Both the position numbers and the translations under genes were made by a program. Shown here piece after piece: positions 46,063 to 58,450 of a stretch of 64,000 bases of DNA. The DNA is taken from the NCBI GenBank assembly GCA_013339895.1, contig JABACO010000022.1:5146610-5210609 (forward strand). The letters run 5' to 3'. Below the pieces are notes generated by a model. That model made no database searches and was not told the origin of the DNA. It saw nothing but the letters and a program-made list of their open reading frames with translations. Origin of the DNA: Ephydatia muelleri (taxonomy: Eukaryota; Porifera; Demospongiae; Spongillida; Spongillidae). Position 1 is the stretch's first letter, and every line of letters starts with the position of its first letter.

Positions 46063-47717
46063 ATACATTAAAAAAAAAAAAATGTTATTAGTGTATACGC
46101 GCAAGTAATAATACTTAAAGCTACAACATAAATGTTCACGTATCAAAAACGCACCATTTGATACAACAAAAAAAACATCATGGAGTGATCCTTACAAAAC
46201 TTTAAATCTCTTTTCCTTACAAAACGTGTACTCGCAGCTTCGGTGCCCTTCAATGAGCCGTTGATTCGCTCGCTCAGGAGTGCACATGAGAGATGAATTA
46301 CTGATCTAAATTGTTATAATTATGATCTTAGTGTCCAGTGCAATCGTTAACGTTGCGACCGTATTGCAGATATAAATAAATGGCCGGCCGCCTGCGAACA
46401 CGTAAATGTGGCATGCTGGATACAGAAGTGCACATACAGTGTATTTGAGGGGGGAAATGTGTGACTATTTTACTTCGTGAACAACAATGCAATGGGGCAG
46501 GGTGGCTTCTGATAGTGATTTACTGTAGGCACGTATTGGTCTGTTATAAATATTTCATTTTCGAAGTTTGCCCCAAAAACCGTGCAGACAATGCCAATGT
46601 TCAGGTAGTAAATATAGCCAAACGCCCAATGCAGATCGACCGGTGATATCCATCTGTGCAGTTGCGAAATGTTTTAACAAGTAGAATGGAACATCCTGAT
46701 TCAGTTTAGGACTGTGAATTGTCGTTACTTGCTAGGCAGAATAGCTGCCAGGTGCATGCAGTTCAGAGATATTTCTCGTAGGGCGGGAAAGAAGCGTTTC
46801 GTAATTTATCAATTTCCTCTGTATTGAGTTGGTTTGCACTTCAATTTTTTTGGCGCATGTGGCCCTAGCACCCACACCACACCCACACCACACCAATCAT
46901 CTCAGAGTCTTGCAGTTGATGGTATCGATTCTCACCACTTAGCTGAGAGTGTTTCTGCATTTTTGCTTTGTGTGATGTCATGCTTCAAAGCATACTAGCT
47001 ATAAATGTAATGCTTTTAAATCTAGTAGTTTGCTTACAAGGCAGGGGGAAATATGTCAATTTGGGATCAGTTGTTCTACCCGAGTCCAGCCATTGTGGAT
47101 GTACAAGGAGGGGAAAAATCAACGTCCAAGTGTGCCATCTTTTTCCTTTTTATCTTCTTCTGGTCCCTAAGTTGAAACACATCATCTTAGCTTTAATACC
47201 ATTTACATTTTCTAGCAGAGAATTTCACCTGGTCAATGAACAATTTTTATACCATTTGGAGCACTTCCTCTTATCTTTACACCATCTGAACAGTGACATC
47301 TATTTTCTCAGATTGGCCTAGTAATGATACTTTGAAGCTGCTCACAGGTGCTACATATAAATATGCATCCCTCACTGTGCCTTCAGTTGGCTTTCTTGTG
47401 CCACTTGATATTTTCAATTTTTTGCCTAGTTTAACTTTAGTGGTATATAACACGTAGTAGCAATGCACACCACAATACCTGCACTTGTACTTTGTACGTA
47501 ACCCTAAAAGTGTCCTATGAACAACAGCCTAATATTTACAGCGTCATTAGACAGTTATTACGGGATGAAGTTACATGACTGCTGTGCATGATTTGGGACG
47601 TCGTGTAAGAGTGTATCCTTTGAGGCTCCAGCACAAAAGTACTGACGGCCTAAAAAGATACATTTGAGGTGAAATGCATTATCCATTATAGGGTCTAAAA
47701 TTCCAACGATTTCCAGC

Positions 47718-47856
<139 letters not shown>

Positions 47857-49129
47857 CACACATATACTTAGCATCTCTTCCTACGCAGCTATGGAACTAA
47901 TCACGTGAGGAAACTTCCCTGACCAATTATAGCAGGTGTATGCATTGCATTCGACGACGAATTCAACCTACGTTTGCAGGCCAGCCGTGTCGCTCCGCCA
48001 ACGCAACAGCAGCGTTACAGTACTTAAATGGGCGTCATGCATCTCACGGTGGCGGAAGGTTGTGAGGTTCCGCTAGCTAGTGGGGCCCATTTGTTCCGGG
48101 AAATGCAAGCCCCAGTATGAATTAATAAGATTTGTGAGTGGGTGATACAGATTAAAGAACATGCTCTTACATACTTGCTTACAAGCAGATTGAATGCATT
48201 TATCTATCGACCCACGGTTGCTGCCAAACATACAGGAAGCAACGTATATTCAACTGAAGAGCTATACACAAATGACCACCAAGATGATAATTAATAACCA
48301 TTAATAAATACGCATGAAGTGAGCTCAAACATATAGTTAGTATTCTTAGCTGTTTGAAGACTTTGAGCACGACATTATTTTATTTTATTTGCGGGTGTGC
48401 ATGGACATGGGCCTATTGTATGAAAACATAATTTTCTTGTTGCCTTATTATTTTTATAGTTACATACAATCGCAATCCGACCACCCACGCAAAGAGGTAG
48501 GCCGGATGCGGGATTTTGTTTGACTCCCGAAATAGAAGTCATATCGACCATACAGTTCGCAGCGATTTCTGAAGTAAGTTTCTCGTGTACTGTAGATCTA
48601 GTTTTCTGTACAGTATTGCTTAAATTGTGTCAATGATGCTAAACACATCGGCGATGCACGCACGCACGCACTCACGCAAGCACACACGCACGCAAGCACG
48701 CACAGTCATAGACGCAGCTGCTTTGACGGTTTGGTTGTTACATTCACAACTTGGGAAAGGGTGCAGTCCGCGAAGGCGTACCTTAAGATGCACATTCGAA
48801 CGATAGTTTGTTCTGTGTAACATTGCCCTTTCTGTGCTAGCTTGCCAAAGCATGCCCGCTATTTTGCATCATTCACAGGTAATATGTCATGATGTAACTA
48901 ACAGGCTGCTCCACAGTGCCTCATTTGCAAGATGCCTAGTCCCTCTCGTACTCTAGTGTTGACCTACAACTTACATGCATGCACTATTTCACACTGATGC
49001 TTGCGTAAGTTGTGTTCGCAGCGCCACGAAAATTCCAACATACACTCCAACCATGAATCTAGTTAAAGGCCAAGAATGCGTATCGTCAAATGCGCATCCC
49101 CAGCTTGGCTCCCATGGGGCGTCCAAGCG

Positions 49130-49130
49130 T

Positions 49131-49226
<96 letters not shown>

Positions 49227-49231
49227 CGTGC

Positions 49232-49271
<40 letters not shown>

Positions 49272-49330
49272 GTGTGCATGCGTGTGCGTGCGTGTGTGCT
49301 TGTGTGTGTGTGTGTGCGTGTGCGTGCGTG
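49130..49330. repeat. (GT)n microsatellite with GC interruptions
   Basis: About 45 perfect TG units and then TGCG-interrupted repeat, about 350 bp upstream of the second cadherin-like ATG and probably in its 5'-UTR intron. Confidence 0.95.
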
Positions 49331-49640
49331 TACGCGTACGCGTGCTGTTTTCACTGATGTGTGTTAATGGATGGGAGTTGTTGTCGCTTTTGGACACCTA
49401 TTTGAATGGCTTGTGGGCGCCTGGTCTGTGGGTATAAAATGACTAATGAGGCAAACGTACGAGAAAGCTGAAAGAGCCAGCAATTATATTCATGGTACTG
49501 ATGTTGACCACAATATGCAACCGTCTAGCCACCATGCAGGGATAAGAGAGCCCACAACACGACTGGCGTTTTGCATGGGGCTGGTTTAGTCGTTAATCCC
49601 TGATTACAAAAAAAATTGGCCACTACTATTTCAATGCTTT

Positions 49641-49650
49641 TTCTTCCCAG
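49641..49650 (+). other. 3' splice site before the second cadherin-like ATG
   Basis: TTTTTCTTCCCAG lies 32 bp before the first ATG of the frame. A long open frame begins right at this junction with GTG, so ATG 49683 is taken as the start. Confidence 0.65.
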
Positions 49651-49682
49651 TGTTCTCCAAGACTATCCATGTGACTTCACTT

Positions 49683-52600
49683 ATGGAGCTGAATAGCTTG
49701 CTAATTATCACCTTTACGTTGCCTGCTGTTCTTGGTGTTACTTGCGTGTCGTCCTACTACAACATCTCAGAGCGCACCCCACCATCCTCTGTGGTATACA
49801 GGGTTCCTAGTGGTTATTCCCTGTCATCCATTCCTGACAGGAACGTAGCTGCCAGCTTCAACAGGCACTTCAACACGTCACAGTCTGGTGTCGTAACGAC
49901 TATTCCGTTGAACCGTAACGCCATGGCTATTGAACTGGGACGCTCTATACTTCCCGTCACATACACTCTTACATATTTTGACTACAGTGGGTTGACATGG
50001 CCGCCACCATGCCAAACAGTGATGTTGTATGTAACGGGCCAGGACAACATGGTACCCAACTTCACACGGAGTGCAGTGAACTTTTCGATTCTGGAAGGCA
50101 GTGGCATTCCAAGCTCATGGCCCATGGATCTGGCCATCGACCATGACGAAGGAATCAACTCCACTCAAAACTACTACATCGACAATCCAATTGCAAATGC
50201 TACATTCTACCTGGACATGACGAGAGACTCCTTTGGGGCAATCACCATCTTGCAGTTGCGTAGGCGGGTAGCCATTGATCGCGAGGTAACCCCATCGTTT
50301 AATTTCACCATTGTGGCCGAAGAAGGGCGACCGAATGCTCCAAAGGGATACCAGCGCATCTACATCAATGTGGAGGACGTGTGCGACTCTGTGCCAGCGT
50401 TCCCCATCACCAAATATCAGACAGAGGCCCCCGAGAACACATCGGTCAATTCAGTTGTGCTGACGGTCAAGGCAATCGATATGGACGAGGGCAGGAACGG
50501 GTTATTGTCTTATTCCATCGCCAGTCAGTGTGCAAAGAAAACACCAGGAGAGTCGTGCCAAAGCGGCAGTATATATCCGGCAGATGGTTCTGCCCCATTT
50601 GCACTGGACAGTGTGAGTGGCAATCTCGTACTCATTCAGAAGTTAGACTTTGACAAAGCACAGGAGATCGACATCGTTGTCTTAGCCACGGACGCATGTA
50701 ATCTTGTTGGGACAGCTCAGGTGCAAGTGTCTGTCTTGTATGTAGATGACAAACCCCCGGCAATTGAGGTGATCCTAGTGAGTAATGGTGCAATCAGGGA
50801 AGACTACTCTTTGTCATCCGATGTTGCCACGGTGCTGATCACATCGCCTGTCAGCTTTAGTGTGGCAGTCATTGACAATATCACTGGTTCTGTGTCGGAC
50901 ACATTTTATCTGTTGAACCTCGGATCATCGTATCGCCTTAGATTGCAGCGCTCACTGGACAGCAAGGTTCGGAACAACTACAATGTTACCATCAAAGCTA
51001 CAGATGCCGGAAACAACGTGGCCTATTCCACTGTGAGCATCAATGTTCTAGCAGTGAACCACCCTCCCATCTTTGACAACAAGACCGCCTTTGTGTCCAT
51101 CTTCGACAACACAGCAAACGGCACAGTGATTCTACGTGTTCATGCATCAGACAGTGATCTCGGGGGCAACGGAATGGTGACCTACGAACTACCTCCTCCA
51201 AATGCATCATATTCTTATCAAAGCAATTTCACTGTAAAAACTACTGATGGTGATCTTCTGGTGAATGGAATATTGGATAGAAAAGTTGCAAAAAGCTTTT
51301 TGTTATTGATAAAGGCTCGGGACAACCCAACCAATGGAGATCCATACTTTAGTGATTACATGGTGGTCAACATCACACTACTTAATCCCAATGGCAACCG
51401 ACCTATATTTTCCCTTCAATCAGCACAGATCAATATTAATGAGAATATTGTGACAGGAACAAAGATAATTCAGATTACTAGCTACAATCCTGAGGGCGTA
51501 CCCAATGGAACAGTGATTGCCTACAGTCTTGCACTGTCTAGTCCGGTGTTTCAGATTGACAGTGTCAGTGGTTGGATCCGCGTCATGAGCAGTTTGAACA
51601 ACAGTGCCACGAAGCGCTATGTTCTAAACGTCACTGCCTACAATGGCTTCCCCCCTCCCTCCACCTTCATCCTCACCATCGACATCCTTCCTGGAGACGC
51701 TGTGGGTCCTGTGTTTGTCCCGAGGTCGTACAGTGCTCTGGCGATGAGGACAGCGGCTGTTGGAAGCCATATTGTTGACGTTAAAGCTGTGGATGTTTAC
51801 TCAACTGCACTGCAGTATGAAATCATTGATGGGAATGGAGAGGGCAAGTTTGCCATCAACACTGCTAACGGAACCATCAGTGTATTGAAGCAGTTGGACC
51901 AATCAAGTACCCAGACCTACACTCTACACGTGAAGGCCTCCGATCCAAAGTTCTACTCCAAGTGGCCCGCAGAAGTGGTCATAAAGTTAACAAATTTTGC
52001 ATTTGTTAACGAGCCATATACTTTTCAAGTCCAGGAAAGACTGTTAAGTGGCATAGCAGTTGGAACTGTCTCTACATCGCTGTCCTACACAGGGCAAGTG
52101 TCCTTCACCATTCTTCACTCTACCCCAGACGATGCATTTGCAATGGATTCTGCCAATGGTACGATCACCACTAAAAGAGCACTGTCTGCAGCCACTGGAG
52201 GATACACGTTGCTTATTGCAGCCACCTACTATCCTTCTGATCAGAGCACGCCATCCACTAGTATACAGCAGGTGGTGACCATCACTGTTACACAGCAAAT
52301 AGGAAACGTGCAATTCCAGCAGTCTTCATACTCGACCACCATCAGTAGGAGCTTGGAGATTGGCACTGCTCTGTTAAATGTCACTGCCACCGACACCAGT
52401 AGGGGAATTGTCACCTATGCGCTGATTTCCTCAAACCCCATACCGTTCCAAGTGGATAGCAATACTGGCTCCATCTATTTGAAGACCTACCTAGACTCCA
52501 CTCCCAGATGTACATACACTTTTGACATAGTGGCCTCAGGCTACGGTAGTCGGTCAGCAGTTACTGTAAGTGTTGTCGTTGACCTTCGTATCACATTCGA

Positions 52601-54155
52601 TCAATCCCAGTATCGCATAACCGTACCTGAAAAAGCAACGAAAGGCTCTGTAGTGGCAACGATAAGGGCCTCAGGCAGGAGAGGCATTCCCGTGTACTAC
52701 TACTTCACCAATGACGCCCCAAAGAAGTACTTTCAAATTGATAAAGTATCAGGTGACATCACTCTACTGGTCGGGATTACTAACCCCATTACTACTGTGG
52801 TGAGACGACAATCCAGCAATCCTGTAGTTGCAATGATATTGGCGCAAGACTCGCAGGATCCGTCAATCAACTCCACCTTCAGCGCAGCACTTACCTTGCC
52901 CACCACAATCCTGCTGCAGCCGCAGGCAAACCCAACCTCCGGCACTCCTCTGACCATCATCGTCGGTGGCGCAGGTGGTGGGGTATTGGCTGTTGCCGTT
53001 GTTATAGTGGCTGGCCTTGTAGCCTTCATGGTACGGAGGAAAAGAAGATCATCTCCCAAAGTCACTCGTGCTGTCGTAGAGAATTGTATCAACAGCAGTT
53101 CGAATAGGAACTCGGCTGTGCTGACGTCGTTTGAAGCACCCAACCCACCTCCTCACCCCCGGGATGTGACCGTTGTGGTGGTCCCCATGCCGCACACACC
53201 ACAGAGCCAACGGTCATCCAGCAAGGACGACGTCACCAAGGGAGAGCCCGTGTATCGCACATCGTCGCTCAAAACTGTCCCGCACACCAGAAGCACGTCG
53301 GACCTGGCCAGCACCGTGGGGACAGAGATGCTCTCCGGTCTGGAGGACGCGGGACCCTACACCAAGGCCCAGCTCATGGCCATCTACGCAGCCAACGCCC
53401 AGCTGCTTCAGGACAATGTCTCCCAGGACAGCGTCCACATGTTCGGGTCCGAGGGCGGTGTGGAGGTGGACGAAGTGGATGACATGGTACTTGGGAAGGC
53501 ATTGCAGTTTGAGGAGGAGGATGAGCTGTCCATTGTGGGGGAAGACCACTCTTCGATTCGGCAACAAGGTCTGCAGGAGCAGAAGGAGAGGGGATTCGCC
53601 GGCAAAAGGCAGTGGCTGGCTTCCAGCACTGAGAGTGACGATATGCCCCCAAGATACGACATGTACAGCCAAAGCTCTAGCACCTATTCACAAGTGTACG
53701 AAGAGGGGAGAAGCTCTCAGACGTTTCACGCCAGGCCGACACACGACCAAGGGTACTACAATGAGATGGAGCAGCAATGGAGCATGAGGTACAGGCTGCC
53801 AGCCAACGAGAGATCCCTCTCCAACATCTATACTGCTCCCCCGTTGACGCACAGTGCAAAGAAAGCTATGTATTCTTCAGTTTTGGAGGAGGGGCCCATC
53901 TCCGGTCACAGCCACCATCTTAAATACTCCCAGGACCTTACCAGCTCGGATGGTCCCCTTCCGCCAAACCTCAACCTTCACCACAATCACACACCTTTAT
54001 CCGACACGCAAACTGATGACGGGAATCTTCCAAACAGCTCCACACACCAGGGAGTTGGGTCGGGCTACTATTATGCTTCAAGCTCTTCCATAGCAAGCAC
54101 GAACCTCAGTCAGACTGTACCAAGGAGTCAGAACATGTACAACCCATCCTATTGA
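49683..54155 (+). CDS. Single-coding-exon cadherin-like transmembrane receptor (1490 aa)
   Basis: A second adhesion-type receptor. The start ATG at 49683 opens a signal peptide (MELNSLLIITFTLPAVLG). The ectodomain to about residue 1090 holds about ten cadherin-type repeats: APENTSVNS with KAIDMDEGRNGLLSYSI, FDNTANGTVIL with DSDLGGNGMVTYEL, INENIVTGTKI, and VDSNTGSIY-like turns. Borders drift from the canonical DxNDxxP: EDVCDSVPAF, YVDDKPPAIE, AVNHPPIFD, NPNGNRPIF, PGDAVGPVF, then none near the membrane. One membrane segment at about 1090-1117 (GGVLAVAVVIVAGLVAFMV) precedes RRKRRSS. The roughly 370-residue tail is Ser/Tyr-rich with acidic and Gln-rich parts and several YSQ/YY motifs; no catenin site is seen. 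It shares architecture with the first cadherin-like gene but the two tails are not obviously alike. No orthologue is named. Confidence 0.85.
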   Translation: MELNSLLIITFTLPAVLGVTCVSSYYNISERTPPSSVVYRVPSGYSLSSIPDRNVAASFNRHFNTSQSGVVTTIPLNRNAMAIELGRSILPVTYTLTYFDYSGLTWPPPCQTVMLYVTGQDNMVPNFTRSAVNFSILEGSGIPSSWPMDLAIDHDEGINSTQNYYIDNPIANATFYLDMTRDSFGAITILQLRRRVAIDREVTPSFNFTIVAEEGRPNAPKGYQRIYINVEDVCDSVPAFPITKYQTEAPENTSVNSVVLTVKAIDMDEGRNGLLSYSIASQCAKKTPGESCQSGSIYPADGSAPFALDSVSGNLVLIQKLDFDKAQEIDIVVLATDACNLVGTAQVQVSVLYVDDKPPAIEVILVSNGAIREDYSLSSDVATVLITSPVSFSVAVIDNITGSVSDTFYLLNLGSSYRLRLQRSLDSKVRNNYNVTIKATDAGNNVAYSTVSINVLAVNHPPIFDNKTAFVSIFDNTANGTVILRVHASDSDLGGNGMVTYELPPPNASYSYQSNFTVKTTDGDLLVNGILDRKVAKSFLLLIKARDNPTNGDPYFSDYMVVNITLLNPNGNRPIFSLQSAQININENIVTGTKIIQITSYNPEGVPNGTVIAYSLALSSPVFQIDSVSGWIRVMSSLNNSATKRYVLNVTAYNGFPPPSTFILTIDILPGDAVGPVFVPRSYSALAMRTAAVGSHIVDVKAVDVYSTALQYEIIDGNGEGKFAINTANGTISVLKQLDQSSTQTYTLHVKASDPKFYSKWPAEVVIKLTNFAFVNEPYTFQVQERLLSGIAVGTVSTSLSYTGQVSFTILHSTPDDAFAMDSANGTITTKRALSAATGGYTLLIAATYYPSDQSTPSTSIQQVVTITVTQQIGNVQFQQSSYSTTISRSLEIGTALLNVTATDTSRGIVTYALISSNPIPFQVDSNTGSIYLKTYLDSTPRCTYTFDIVASGYGSRSAVTVSVVVDLRITFDQSQYRITVPEKATKGSVVATIRASGRRGIPVYYYFTNDAPKKYFQIDKVSGDITLLVGITNPITTVVRRQSSNPVVAMILAQDSQDPSINSTFSAALTLPTTILLQPQANPTSGTPLTIIVGGAGGGVLAVAVVIVAGLVAFMVRRKRRSSPKVTRAVVENCINSSSNRNSAVLTSFEAPNPPPHPRDVTVVVVPMPHTPQSQRSSSKDDVTKGEPVYRTSSLKTVPHTRSTSDLASTVGTEMLSGLEDAGPYTKAQLMAIYAANAQLLQDNVSQDSVHMFGSEGGVEVDEVDDMVLGKALQFEEEDELSIVGEDHSSIRQQGLQEQKERGFAGKRQWLASSTESDDMPPRYDMYSQSSSTYSQVYEEGRSSQTFHARPTHDQGYYNEMEQQWSMRYRLPANERSLSNIYTAPPLTHSAKKAMYSSVLEEGPISGHSHHLKYSQDLTSSDGPLPPNLNLHHNHTPLSDTQTDDGNLPNSSTHQGVGSGYYYASSSSIASTNLSQTVPRSQNMYNPSY

Positions 54156-56429
54156 GATATATCATGAGACCATTATTAATTTTCTGTATTGCTGCTGAAC
54201 ATGTGACTTGCCTTGCCTGTGTGATAGTATACATGCATGTGTTTTGTGTACAATTTATTTTATTCATGTGGGTGTCACATTTATGATCAAAAAAGATTTA
54301 TGTTTTTATACATGATGCAATCTAATCACTAAATAATCTCGTTCACAAATGACATATCAAATCTATGCATGCACAGAATCAGACAGTTGGCATGCAACCA
54401 TATTTGTTGTTTAATAATTGAACTCAAATATCTGTTGTTTTTTTTTTCAGTATGCACATGTTGCAGTTGAAAATTGTGTGCACACGTATTTTGTAAGGAC
54501 AGTATAATTATGGAATAGATATGATACCCAAATTGAATTTGAAGATATTCTACGTGTTTAAATTAATGTGTACTGCACCATGCATGATCTTGCTAAAGTC
54601 ACATACGAACATTACATGTAGCATAAATAACTCAACACTTTTATAGAACTAATTGTCTAAAATATTTTCCATAATCGGGACACAAATCAAGTCTTTTCAG
54701 GGTTTTTAACATTGCATTGTGATGGCCTCCATGGCAACTCAAGATGACTAAGGGTATAATAATGCTGATTAAAGCAGCTTGCATGTACATGTGTACTCGG
54801 CAAGAGCTGACTTCTGCACATCAGCCAGAGAGCAGATACATAGTGTTTAGTTACACCACCTAGAGCGATGAGATCAACAGTGCATGCTGAAGTCACACCA
54901 GCTACGTTGTGCATGACTCATATCACCGAGCCTTCTTTGAAAACTCAGTTACATTATTTTTGTGCACCAGCATAGCACACGACATCAAGATAACTCAAAG
55001 ATGCTATATTTAACTAATGGATCATTGATGCAAAGCACTGGTTAATGAGCATTAGCACAGCAGTGCTAGGCAATGAATAACTGGCACCATCTCCAACGGC
55101 TACACCATTTTAAACCATGCCTAGGAAATTATGTGTCAGTGTTCTGTAGTCAGATCAAGATGAGATGGAGCAAAGAGCAGCGGGAAGAAGATAAGAGATA
55201 GAGAGGGAAAAGGAGTTGCATTTAACAGACTGGCAAGGTTGGCAGGTAACAGGGTAACTCTTAATGTGTGCCACAAGTAGTACACAAGCTGTGAAGGCTG
55301 TAGCTACAATTGAAAATGACACGCAAACAAGCATTCCTACTATCAGATGTATTGTATGTAAGCATCTGTTGGCGTGAGATTGCAGCAGAATGGCATGGAT
55401 TTGAATGTGTGGACAGACATGCACACCTTGTGACACACATTCATTCAAATATCACCTTTGTCTTATGCAACATATAAATTATGATTGTCTGTGTGGACAA
55501 GTGAAACATGTGCCCAGCATCTCAATGAATGCATGCATAATTACAGACACACATAACAGAACACATACCACTCGCACACATCATATGCACAGAAGCAGCA
55601 CCAGAATAACTATATGGGACATCTTATTCGTACATGCTATATCGTTGGCATGATAATGACAAGATGTTAGATGTTTAGCTGCCACATTATGAAAGCAAGT
55701 CATCATTAAATGATAGAACTGCTGTGGAGCTAAACATAACGGTCTAATTGTGTTACATCTCATTCGGTCATCTTGCCTTAGAGTGTTTCTGCTCCTGCAA
55801 GGCGCATATTTACATGTGGCCTGGCAGGTGGGTATTCATTATCATAACTGGCATTTCATCATGACATTTATAATTATTAATTTCTCTGTGGTATTGATTC
55901 TTTTATTTGCTTATATGCCAGCTCTGTCACATCTGCCTTATTTGCTTTGCTCTCTGCAATATTAATGGGACTACATACATAAACACGTTAACCCACTGCA
56001 ATAAACTCAATAGGTGCCTACGAATGAACTGAACAGTTTTAGCTATATGTTTGCTGCTGATAGATGGCTCTGATTAGGCAATTAATCTTGATGTAAAGAT
56101 AATTATGATGAATGGTTAAAAGTTAACCAAAATCAAATGCTTAAAAAATCAAGTTTATCAAGGCCACTGTAATCATCAATATTTAAGTTAGTGTGTAAGA
56201 TTTATTTACGTTATGATAAATAGCTATTTTTATTAGTATATGGTTGCATGATCTAGGTAGAATTCATTTTTTTCAAGTTACAAACCTTAATAAGTTATAA
56301 AAGGTAAACCTTTTTTATTTAATGGCTTTGTTAAGTTTAAGTAATTTTATTCATAACTACAGAAAGGCAACCCCATGAGTCCATTGCTTTTTTGCACTAG
56401 GTGCAATTCATGTAGATTATGAATGCCTT
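54156..56429. other. 3' UTR and intergenic region, no gene recognised
   Basis: AT-rich throughout, with only short chance frames on both strands. Confidence 0.5.
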
Positions 56430-56667
56430 CAGTTATTATATCAGGCTTGATATCTTCCTAGCAGGAAAGAATTGTTCTGCCCTTAGGACGATGTCCATAA
56501 TTTAGGAGTTAGAACTTTCTCTTTGTCTTTTTGTCCATATATCAAAATGTGAGTTTTTCTGCCAAAGTGATATTTATAATTTCCAATCAGATTTAAAAGA
56601 GTCCCATCTGCCGTATTTTGGCGTTCTTGGAGTCCCAGCTGGAGATTACCTGTTTCTACCAATTTCA

Positions 56668-56778
56668 TTGCTACCAAACCCCATGAAGCACAGATTGCTA
56701 CCAAACCCCATGAAGCACAGTGACTTACCAAACCCCATGAAGCACAGTGACTTACCAAACCCCATGAAGCACAGTGAC
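56668..56778. repeat. 27-bp repeat, 4 copies, inside copy E
   Basis: Unit CCAAACCCCATGAAGCACAG with TTGCTA or TGACTTA. It lies where copy B has the block after GVPIGDYL. Read in frame it gives LPNPMKHSD repeats. Confidence 0.95.
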
Positions 56779-56990
56779 TTTTTTTTACTAGAAGAGGTGG
56801 CAATTGAAGATGCTTTAACCCTATTATGCTGATGTGGCAGTTTTTGCAAACTTAACCATCTGGAAGGAGCAACTCCTACCTCATTGTCTGTGGCCCCCTT
56901 ACATCATTTTGATGCTGATGTACACCAATGTTTTGTCAACTGCACAGCTGTCAGTAGCACTGATAGTGTGTGCCATCAAGCCCAGCTCAC

Positions 56991-57284
56991 TCTTCTGTGA
57001 AAAGGTGGGCTGGGTATTCTGTGAAAAGGTGGGCTGGGTCTTCTGTGAAAAGGTGGGCTGGGTCTTCTGTGAAAAGGTGGGCTGGGTCTTCTGTGAAAAG
57101 GTGGGCTGGGTCTTCTGTGAAAAGGTGGGCTGGGTCTTCTGTGAAAAGGTGGGCTGGGTCTTCTGTGAAAAGGTGGGCTGGGTCTTCTGTGAAAAGGTGG
57201 GCTGGGTCTTCTGTGAAAAGGTGGGCTGGGTTATCTGTGAAAAGGTGGGCTGGGTCTTCTGTGAAAAGGTGGGCTGGGTCTTCG
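56991..57284. repeat. 24-bp repeat, 12 copies, inside copy E
   Basis: Unit TCTTCTGTGAAAAGGTGGGC plus TGGG. It starts right after the QAQLTL coding block, where copies A and B have LSLSRGGLG, so the unit derives from that codon stretch. Confidence 0.95.
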
Positions 57285-57964
57285 TTCTATTTCTCATTAT
57301 GCTTGTGTTGCATATACTGCATCCATCAGCTCTTCTGAACATTATAATTCTGTGTAACGTGCACCTCAACCAAGAAGAAGACGTTTATAACAATCCCGTT
57401 TCACTTTCTGATAGGATTAATGCCAGCTCCTTATCCACATCACCGACCTTTACTCAGAAATATTTGTCTTCTACACTGGATGACCGTCTATTCCAGCTAC
57501 TTTTTGATAAAACCTCCCCAGCTGATAAAGCCAGCCTTTTTTTTTTAATTTTATTGCCACAGGCTTCAAGCTGGCTTTCAATAATCCCCTCAGTAAGTCT
57601 AGGCCTACACCTTGAACCAGATGAGCTGGTCCTCTCTATAGGTCTAGGCCTACACCTGAACCAGATGAGTTCCTTACTACTATTTGGTGGTAGCAAGGTC
57701 TGGACACATCTCATGGTTCACAGTATGCACTTTGTCCTAGTAGCTTTTTAGAGTCCAAGGCTCAGGGAGATCTTCAGACATCTCAGTTATGGATTGGAAT
57801 TTGAGAAGGCCAGCCACTTTTGACATCTGTGTTGTTTCACCACTTAATACAAATATATTGGGAGCAACAGCTGGTAAAGCCACAGAAGCAGCTGAACTGA
57901 AGAAGCACATCACCAGTGATATGATATGTGCTGAGTTGAGTGGGTTTGCATCCCACTTGTGGTG

Positions 57965-58356
57965 GAATCATATAGAGCATGGGGCAGGAATCATATGGAG
58001 CATGGGGCAGGAATCATATGGAGCATGGGGCAGGAATCATATGGAGCATGGGGCAGGAATCATATGGAGCATGGGGCAGGAATCATATGGAGCATGGGGC
58101 AGGAATTATATGGAGCATGGGGCAGGAATCATATGGAGCATGGGGCAGGAATCATATGGAGCATGGGGCAGGAATCATATGGAGCATGGGGCAGGAATCA
58201 TATGGAGCATGGGGCAGGAATCATATGGAGCATGGGGCAGGAATCATATGGAGCATGGGGCAGGAATCATATGGAGCATGGGGCAGGAATCATATGGAGC
58301 ATGGGGCAGGAATCATATGGAGCATGGGGCAGGAATCATATGGAGCATGGGGCAGG
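57965..58356. repeat. 23-bp repeat, 17 copies, inside copy E
   Basis: Unit GAATCATATGGAGCATGGGG plus CAG. This is the retrotransposon's own coding sequence for ESYGAWGQ (compare ETYGAWGQE in copy A). Copies are nearly identical, so the expansion is recent compared with the element's decay. Confidence 0.96.
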
Positions 58357-58450
58357 AGGCGCAGCTGTTGTTGTAGTTTGGCATCAAGGCTTGCAATCCA
58401 TTTGTCAACATCAAGATCTCAAGCCACCTAACTTTATTGAAGACTGAACA

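Larger units (their letters stand above)
56430..58450 (+). mobile_element. Non-LTR retrotransposon, decayed copy E, with three internal tandem expansions
   Basis: Plus-strand homology to copy B runs in order: a degenerate RT box (RLDIFLAGKNCSALRTMS, about 56445), FGVLGVPAGDYL (about 56620), CGSFCKLNHLEGATPTSL (about 56830), FDADVHQCFVNCTAV and CHQAQLTLF (about 56910-56995), ASSWLSIIPSVSLGLHLEPDE (about 57565), a decayed endonuclease (RPATFDICVVSPLN, about 57810) and HITSDMICAELSG with the ESYGAWGQ block. Stops and frame changes show it is dead. Three stretches of its own sequence are tandemly multiplied (listed separately). Confidence 0.8.

Noticed and set aside
56834-57751. 305-residue plus-strand frame with CEKVGWVF repeats as a novel repeat protein
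   Set aside because: Both sides align to the retrotransposon family; it is a dead copy with an expanded segment.
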